Source: Ananas comosus
Taxonomy: Eukaryota; Streptophyta; Magnoliopsida; Poales; Bromeliaceae
NCBI RefSeq assembly: GCF_001540865.1
Contig: NC_033632.1
Location: 2,426,727 to 2,490,726, forward strand
Reading direction: 5' to 3'
Length of the DNA: 64,000 nucleotides
The notes under the pieces are model-generated. The model worked only from the letters and a program-made list of their open reading frames with translations. It was not told where the DNA came from and did not search any database. The translations under genes were made by a program, and so were the position numbers. Position 1 is the stretch's first letter; every line of letters begins with the position of its first letter. Shown here one piece after another: positions 56,465 to 64,000 of the stretch.

Positions 56465-57505
56465 ATTAATATTTTCATATATTTATAAATTTGTCCTATG
56501 CGACATGTGGAGCCCTTTTAGACAGTTAGTAAAATGTCAATTATCAACATATAAAACCAAATTAATCAACGAATTAACCCTTTAACAAATGAAAATATCT
56601 AGTCCCAAAACTAAGACATGTAATATTAAAAGTTTTCATATCAAGATAAATATTAAAGAGTAAATATTTTATCCAAATGGGGACGAGGTAATAATACATT
56701 TAATTAACTCCAATTTAATTTCCATTTAAAATAAAGATCTGTGGTTCGGATTGATTTTTTCAAATTTGGACTTGTAAGTGGCCTATTTATTTGATCATTA
56801 TTTTCATTTTGCTAAACATTATTGTTTTAAAGACTATTAAAAACGCTTTAGGCCGAAATAAAAAATTACATGTCTATTGCTCGATATATTAATATATTTA
56901 ATTATATATCATTTCAGACTACATGAAAATAATAATTAAAATTCTCTACCTGGTCAAATTTTTAAAAATATATGTTTTTTTAAAAATTTTAAAATATATA
57001 TATATATTTGGTATCATAGAAAATAATAAAATATTGTTGATAATTTATTAGTTTTATAATACAATATACACATTAATTACACTTGGGGGAAACTATACTA
57101 CTAATAGCATGCCTTCCACGCAGTTGTGTGCAGTTCAAGTTCCAACGTAGAAGGTAAGTTTAAAAATACAAAATTATTTTATTCTTAATTATTAGAAGAA
57201 GCACTACATTGGAATATTGAATTACTATTAATAATTTTTTAAAAGATTCTATTTTTAGGATTTAAAATTTTATTTTAGCTTTTTAATATTATGACTTTTT
57301 AAGTTTTGATGCACATTAAACACTCAATTATAAATAATATCAATAGAGAGAAAAAAAAAAGAAGAAGAAAAAGTAGAAGCAGAATCAAACACACAGGACA
57401 ACATCCACCTAAGATGCTACACCATCTATTTTGGGTACAAATTTGAATGGAAGGTGATGAACGAATTAATTAGCAGTAAATAACCAAAGACAAAAGTAGG
57501 TGCCC
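56465..57505. other. AT-rich intergenic
   Basis: No gene recognised; only AT-rich sequence and poly-purine patches. Confidence 0.5.
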
Positions 57506-57506
57506 G

Positions 57507-57546
<40 letters not shown>

Positions 57547-57549
<3 letters not shown>

Positions 57550-58075
57550 TGAGCCTACTATCCTTCTGGAAGCACGGAGCCTTCCGTGCTTCCAGGTCGT
57601 TATACATATTGCGACTTCGAATTGTCGATCGGCCTCCGTTAAATTTGATCTAGAGTATTGAAGTACCTAGAAAATAAATTATGCCGATTTTTCGATATAT
57701 TTCCTAGTGAACGAAGGGGCTCAAATCAACGGCTGAAAATAAAAATCTTACAAAACGTGATAATATGACATTAAAATTCTAGATCAAAGATATTGATCTT
57801 GTTTTATTAGTATAAAAATTTTTCTATCAAAATTTTAACGTGATTTGGATATTTCTACACCGTTAAACTTGCAACCGGCTCACCATGGTCATTAAAATTA
57901 TTGATTTTGAGCCCCTTCGATCACTAGGCAAATGATATCGAAAAATTATAAAATTTATTTTTTATTTACTTCAAATACTCTAGATCAAGTTTAATGGAGC
58001 CGATCGATAATTCGAAAGTTGCAACATTGAAAATGACCTCGAAGCACACTCCGAGCTTCCGAAAGCTTAGTAGCC

Positions 58076-58081
<6 letters not shown>
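57547..58081. mobile_element. TA-flanked foldback MITE (copy I, full length)
   Basis: Ends GAGTGAGCCTACTATCCTTC / AAGCTTAGTAGCCTCACT, with (TA)n tracts at 57,508-57,542 and 58,079-58,115. The interior holds all family blocks on both arms. Confidence 0.85.
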
Positions 58082-58114
<33 letters not shown>

Positions 58115-58117
<3 letters not shown>

Positions 58118-59250
58118 TATATAGAAGGGAGAGAGTTGGCCAATAATACTATGGATAGGAAATAAATAAAAATTTATAAATTTTTGTGAGATAAAAAAAA
58201 AAAATTATTAGACCCACACCAGCTTTGTGAATAATAAGTGATTGTCTAATAACGGAGCAACGAATATCAACTTTTCTGCTAAACATGATCTATTAAACTT
58301 AATTATACTTTATTCTATTAAACTTAATTATACTTCATTAGATAAAATTTGCTAAATATATATTAGTCAATTATATATATTTATATATACCATGGAATGT
58401 GTAATATGGGACGCATGGCTATAAAAGGACCCCCACTTACCTTTTTTTTTTTTTGTGTGTGTTTGTAACTAGGATATATAAGAACTCATCACCTTTGTAC
58501 CCATTAAAGATCGATCAGATGCGTGGGGGCCAATTCTGCTTTTTAAATAAATATAAGCTTTTTAAAAGTTAGGTCAAATGTCCATAAGTATGGGGCCATT
58601 TTCAAATTACCAACTTGAGAATTAAGTTGATTTTTATAAGTACAGTAATTTTTTTTTTCTTTTTTTAAGTGAACAAAGCAAGTGAAGCTGGGAGATGTTA
58701 CTCGATCTTTGTCTTATGTGCATTATATAAGCATAAGATTGAGATGTTTTAGAGTCTTCAACAACATCATACTAATTTGTCACACCTGACGCATTCTCCA
58801 TGCAATCACATCACTACTACAAGCCAAAAATTGCTGAACCACCATTAGTTAGAATAATTAATCTCTTTTGTTTTCTAGTATTATTATATTGCTTCTATTT
58901 TTGTTAAACAAAATATAACTTGCTTAAGAGCTTTTCTAAACTTTAATAACCTAAACAAAGAGTCCTAAAAATTTGTTTTAATCTGCACTTTTTATTTGTC
59001 AAACATCGACTAAACAGATGCTCACTAAACTCGCAACTATATTCGCTCCGTACCTTTAGAGAGCATAATAATCTTCTGGTCCAGTAAAAACTACTACTAC
59101 AAAATTTTATTCCCAAACCATGCAAACCCTCTTAAACAAGTCCTTGGCAAATTCAAACACCAATATTGCTCTCAAAAGGTTTTTTAAAAAAAAAAAAAAA
59201 CAAGAAAAACAAGAAAACCAACTTTAATTTTACAAAAAGGCTTAATATTC
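58115..59250. other. Intergenic and 3' flank of the GDSL gene
   Basis: No gene. The last few hundred bases (to 59,254) are the probable 3' UTR of the minus-strand GDSL gene, including an A-run at 59,184-59,202. Confidence 0.45.
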
Positions 59251-59254
59251 TTAT

Positions 59255-61538
59255 TTATCCAATTGGGTGCAGGTCACAAAGCTTAGAGAGAGGGAAAGGG
59301 GGGTGTGAAAAGGAGCCATTGAGAATGGCTTGTGTGACCAGCTTATTTGCAGCTTCTGTGGCATGAATCCCATCCCAACTCACATAGCTTTGTGGGTCCT
59401 CACAAGCTGTGGAACTAACCATGTGTCCATTTATGATCACTTTGGTTTTACCACAGTAAACATCTGGGTTAAAGTTGTGGGCTCCCCCACCATATCCACA
59501 ACAAGCTCTAGTCCCATATTTAAGCCCTGAAAAAAAAGTTTTTTTTTAAAAAAAGTGAAGATTCAGCATAAATTAATTAACTAATAAAAGTGATTAGCTC
59601 ACCATAATCCTTAGGATGTTGGAATAGTTCAAGCTTGATGGAGTGAGTATCCACATAAACAATAGAAGCATTTGGGAGCATCTCCCTCATTTGAGTGAGG
59701 CTCTCATTCAACATGTTGTTGTAATCCACCACAGCTTTGTTGTATGAAACCATGCATCCAAAAATGTCCAAGTCCCAGGTATCATGTGGGAGCTCCTCCA
59801 AAAATGCAGGGTAACATCCGATCGGCGCGAGGTTGAACGCCATGAAGCTACGGCCGCCAATGTCGTAGAGTTCCTGCAACTCAGTAGCGTCACATTCCAA
59901 TAGTCCCATATCGAACGATGCTGAAAAGTTTCCTTCACGCATTACTAGTGCTTTTTTTAACACGCAAACGTTCTCGTCATGCGATTTGATTCTCGTATTC
60001 CTCTAAAAGCTTTAAATTTCTCCCATGAACACCCTGATGTTACATATATAACAATTAATTTTTCGAATACATGCATGGAAATTCGTGCGATTTAATCTTT
60101 CAACTCACCTTTATAGTCCAAGAGATTTGATTGACCACTTGAGGGAGATATTGCTTGACTCCCACAATGCCTATAGATTTTAAGTTGGAAGTGAAATCAT
60201 TTTGGCCAATGTCTATGGTGTAGAGTGCACTACTGAAGATACTGGGATGAGGAAGATTATGCCCTGCATGTATTTTTATCGTAGAAATTATTAGAAGCTC
60301 AAAATAACATGTATCTCTTTACATTATTTATTAGAAAAGTTTGATTTTGCTTACTTAGAGTGTCGATTTGGTGCGGCGGCCTTCGAAATTATTTCTATGC
60401 TCAAAAAGCAGAAATTAGATGTTTGGCTCGCTCGGCCATGCCATGACTCAGAAACACAGGGTTCTTATTTCATTGGCTAGCGATCAGCTAGGAGCAGAAT
60501 TTTGCCACTTAACGGGACAGTTCGAAGAGTAGAAATGAGTAAAATCCGAATGCTAAAAATTGTATCAATAAGAGATTTACATAATTCACGTAAAGAAACC
60601 AGTTACCATAGCTCTGATTTTATTCCAATATTTCATGAAAAAAGACATCCAAAACAAGCTTTTGAGTCAGAAAAGCAAATCGTGTAGTTAACAAACTTCG
60701 GCTTTTTAAGCTAGAGCGAATAGCAGAAATGTTAAGACGATTCTTAAAACTCATAATACGAACAAACTTATTATTAGGTCGAATCTTATAGAGAATTAAA
60801 TCAATTTAAGCGTTACATCTAAGTTCGTAAAGAGAGTGATGGTGACACAAACGTACCAAGTTGTGATCTCAAGCTAAGTGCTTGAGCTTTGAGATCCTTG
60901 ATTTGATTAAGCTGAATCGCCAACGAAAAGGGGCTTATTCCGGAGACAAAAAGCGACGTGTTTGGGAGAAGCACCGTAGAAGCCAATGTCGCAAAATTGG
61001 CCCCATGCCTAAAATCCGGCCCAACGGATTTGAGATATGGGCTCAGGAATGGGAGCCCAAGAGCCTCCGCTGCAAAAATTTATTAATCACATTAAAATAT
61101 CTTCTCTACAAAATTCGGTTTCTACCATAAACGGCACGCAGTGACGTGACCCGGCCCGACCCAAACCTTTTTATGAACGGACCTGGTCCAAGCAAGTCGC
61201 GTGAGTTCGTCTCAGAAATATTTATATATACATACATATATACATATATACATACAAAACGCACCTAAGAAGTCGATGACGAGCCTCCCGTCGGAGGCCC
61301 GGCCCGCCGGCTTCTTGAAATAGGTCATGCCGAACGGGCCGGGCTGGGCCGGGAACGCGGCCCAGAATCCGCCGGTGTCGGAGTTCGAGTCGCCGAAGTT
61401 GAAGATGGCCGGAAACTTGCACTTGGCTTCGGTCAGTCGGCCCAGAAGGCCCAAAATCATAAGCAGGCCCAACATGAGCCGCGTCGACGCAGCCCGCCGG
61501 AGCCCGGCGGGTGCTCTAAATTGATGATATGTTCTCAT
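59255..61538 (-). CDS. GDSL esterase/lipase, secreted
   Basis: SGNH-fold hydrolase, probably acting on cell-wall, cutin or glycoside esters outside the cell. Five minus-strand exons: 61,265-61,538; 60,857-61,069; 60,109-60,263; 59,603-59,873; 59,255-59,526, phases 1,1,0,1, product 394 aa (family norm ~370-400). The N-terminus has a basic lead and a hydrophobic stretch (LMLGLLMILGLLG), a signal peptide. Block I FNFGDSNSDTGG (Ser ~51), block II (GANFATLAS), block III IGQNDF (~182-185) and block V DGIHATEAAN (Asp ~356, His ~359) supply the full catalytic set. C-terminal CCGYGGGAHNFN and CGKT match the plant At4g01130/FUC95A-like branch as I recall it. No frame breaks; substrate unknown. Confidence 0.94.
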
Positions 61539-61542
61539 CTAT

Positions 61543-61545
<3 letters not shown>

Positions 61546-61586
<41 letters not shown>
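61546..61586. repeat. (GA)n microsatellite in the GDSL leader
   Basis: About 20 GA units (CT on the coding strand) lie immediately upstream of the GDSL ATG, within the 5' UTR. Confidence 0.9.
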
Positions 61587-61588
<2 letters not shown>

Positions 61589-61614
61589 TTAGTATTGTAG
61601 AGAGGAAGTGTTGG

Positions 61615-61622
61615 TAAATATA
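61615..61622 (-). promoter_or_regulatory. TATA-like element of the GDSL gene
   Basis: The minus strand reads TATATTTA ~80 bp before the ATG. An alternative is a leader intron with a donor at ~62,828 (CACCAG|GTGAGACC) and an acceptor ACATAG right at the ATG; the sequence alone cannot decide. Confidence 0.35.
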
Positions 61623-61789
61623 CAGTAGTAAGCAATGATATAAATGTAATTGGATACGGATGAGAAGGCCCTTCACTTTGATAAAGCCAAAATCGGTTGT
61701 GGAGAAAAGAGGTGGTCACGTGCATGTTACCAGAGGAGATATGTAGATTGCAGAGAAAGAAAAAATAAATAATAATAAAGAACATTTTC

Positions 61790-63605
61790 TATAAATATTT
61801 ATTTTTTTACTTAGTTCCTTCCGTTAGAATTTCATTACTATATTATAAATTTCTTATAATTTATATAAAAAATAACCTTCAAAATAATAAAAATATATTA
61901 AAAAATTATTTTTTATAAAAAAATATAGATAATTTGGTCATTTTGTTCTCTCCATTAACATTGTATTTTTCTGAAAATATTTTTAAAAGCCCAAAATGTA
62001 AACTTTTAAAAGTCAAAAAGAGAGAATAAAAAAGTAGATATTTGCAGAAAGTTTTTCTGTAATTTAGCCAAAAATTAATACTTGCACATGTTGCATGAAT
62101 TTTTATATATATATTTTTAAACAAAAATTAAATAGTGTATCTAATCTAGAATTGAAAGTGCATAATATAAAAATGAGCGGTTGATGCAGATGGTTTTGGT
62201 AAACATTGTAGAAGTGATGTGGCTTTGCCTCAGATTCCCAGAAGCAGCTATTGAGGCTACTTTTTGGATGGTTATGTGATTTACGTCCTTGCGACTCTTT
62301 TGTGGCCCCATGTGAAACAACTCAGTACCAAGGTGGCAACCTTTTTTCTTTTTCTTTTTTCTTTTTCTTTTTTTTATGCATCTATGTTCATCTCTCTCTC
62401 TAAAAAAAAAATATTAATTTTCTCGTTATCAACACTTAAAATTTAGATAATTAAACTTTTCTGAAGAATTCAATTGAATAATTAGAGCAACAAACCAAAA
62501 AAAAAAAAATTGTAACTTTTGTTTTCTACAGTACAGCAGCCAACAACTCTATTCTGTTGCTAAGCCAATGAGCCTCGCCAAATTGACAAATGCAGCAATA
62601 CTAATTTATAGGTGAGGAGAAAATTGGAAAAAATATATATATAGAATCGATAGACCAATGACGCGATAGATCATGTCCCTGAAATAATTTATCGTTCGCT
62701 ACAATGCATCATCTACTTCTAATTAATCTACGATGTCTATGTAGTGTATTCATGCCTAATAATATGAAGTTATGAACAGATAAGAGTAAACAAGAAAAGG
62801 AAAAATTAAATGGTGGTAAGGTCTCACCTGGTGGTAGCAGATCCAAGGAGGCCACGCTGTTTCTTCTCTGTTGTATTACTGATCAAATTGCGGTATTATT
62901 TGCCCATGCCATCCACTGCTAAACTTAATAGTTTACAAGTGTGTGTGTGCGCGCGCGCGCTAGAGAGAGAGAGAGAGAGAGAGAGAGAGCATGATGGGTG
63001 GGTAAGGTTCAGGTTCCGAATTGTGAGAGATTTTATTCACCTGTGGGATAACGATGTGGGAAATGAAGAGGGGGAATAGGACATTTACAACATTGTAGGT
63101 GATCTGGATAAAGATATCCCTGTATTCTAGGGATAACCAAAACCACCTTATGTGACCGTTTTAGTAGAAAACGTCTTCTCTGTCCACGATTTTCATATTA
63201 GATAAGATATATTTCTCGCCAATCATATCCAAGTCAGCAGAATAAAGAAGAATAGAATCATGACAAATATGGCAATTGTACAATTACAATAATTTTTCTC
63301 ATATTTTTACTCGATTTTAAAGGAAATATTAAATATTACAGATTATACGTGAAATAACTAACTATCGCAAAGAAGAGTGGATAGGATATATGAATACCAA
63401 AGTGCAGTTGAAGCTAATTGACCCACTGGCAAGTGAGTTTGTGAGAATAGCAAAGACAAGTTTCCTTCCACCCAAAAAATAAATAAATAAATAAATAAAT
63501 AGATAGATATTATTACTATAGCACTTTCGAATTGAAACCCATCAGTGTAGAATTCACAATCTATGCAAAGTGATTTACCTACCAACACCTGAACCCGAGA
63601 CCACG
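61790..63605. other. Intergenic; microsatellites, no recognised gene
   Basis: Holds a (GT/GC)n-(GA)n compound repeat at 62,939-62,988 and a (TAAA)n at ~63,480-63,500. A short exon-like block with a consensus donor on the minus strand (~62,828-62,930) is unassigned. Confidence 0.45.
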
Positions 63606-63611
63606 TGAAAT

Positions 63612-63962
63612 ATTTGGGGCAAACTTCAAATATCATTCCTATGATTTTGCCCTTTCCCACTTTGATATCCTGTAATTTACAGTATATCAATTTAGTATCC
63701 TATAATTTTATTTTTTTCTTTTCGTCAACTTCTTCATTAACATTTCATTAAATTATATACAAAAAACCTTCGGATACTCCACTTAGGTTTATCAAATATT
63801 CACTTTAATACCTTTTAGTTTTAACTTTGTCGGTAATTTTACGAAGAAAGTTGACGAAAAGAGTAAAATAAAATTACGGGATACTAAAGCGATATACTTT
63901 AAAACACATGATACCAAAGTGAGAAAGTGCAAAACCACGGGTGGTATCTGAAGTTTTTCCAA
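63612..63962. mobile_element. ~350-bp foldback MITE
   Basis: Left arm AAACTTCAAATATCATTCCT, TTTTGCCCTTTCCCACTTTG, ATATCAATTTAGTATCC and TTCGTCAACTT, mirrored on the right as complements of AAACTTCAGATACCACCCGT, TTTTGCACTTTCTCACTTTG and so on. Loop near 63,780. Related to the element at 37,445-37,772. Confidence 0.7.
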
Positions 63963-64000
63963 ATTTTTTTAAAAAAAGGCTAGAGGTACTAGTCTTCGAA

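Noticed and set aside
63358..63690. 110-codon minus-strand ORF
   Set aside because: Runs into the foldback MITE arm and a (TAAA)n repeat; no conserved features.

Overview
This is a gene-sparse plant nuclear window. Split genes with GT-AG introns lie in AT-rich sequence packed with foldback (MITE-like) elements, SINE and LINE ends and microsatellites. GC-rich coding exons and the gene families present suggest a monocot. The recurring TA-flanked foldback repeat makes me think of pineapple, but I could not test this. I see no prokaryotic, viral or organellar genes.

Eight protein genes could be assembled exon by exon, with reading phase conserved at every junction. In order: (1) the 5' half of a spermine/spermidine synthase gene (minus, running off the left edge); (2) a 96-aa stand-alone inhibitor I9 (subtilase propeptide-like) gene (minus, 9.7-10.4 kb); (3) a group III WRKY factor (plus, 21.9-24.0 kb); (4) a trichome-birefringence-like putative polysaccharide O-acetyltransferase (minus, 24.6-28.9 kb) with an exact in-frame exon duplication; (5) FCF1/UTP24, a PIN-domain rRNA-processing nuclease (minus, 33.5-36.2 kb); (6) a small glyoxalase-fold protein (plus, 37.8-38.4 kb); (7) a 945-aa nuclear protein that may be the plant Treslin/SLD3-type replication factor (minus, 39.0-42.5 kb), with two E2F-type sites just upstream; (8) a full-length ABCC10-type ABC transporter (minus, 43.5-50.8 kb). 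A ninth gene, a five-exon GDSL esterase/lipase, lies at 59.3-61.5 kb (minus). The genes are unrelated in function and are not operonic.

The intergenic space is mostly mobile DNA: a 637-bp foldback with an 8-bp target duplication (4.6-5.3 kb); many copies of a ~540-bp foldback that sits in (TA)n tracts (5.6, 17.3, 29.2-30.9, 52.2-52.9 and 57.5 kb); a related foldback beside (GA)n (17.0 kb); a 2.07-kb foldback with ~190-bp arms (52.9-55.0 kb); tRNA-type SINEs that share their 3' tail with truncated LINE ends; and one chimeric SINE+LINE insertion bounded by a perfect 17-bp duplication (55.6-56.3 kb).

The points most worth following are the recent in-phase exon duplication in the TBL gene, the two microsatellite-associated foldback families that share terminal bases, the chimeric retro-insertion, and the paired E2F sites on the Treslin-like gene.
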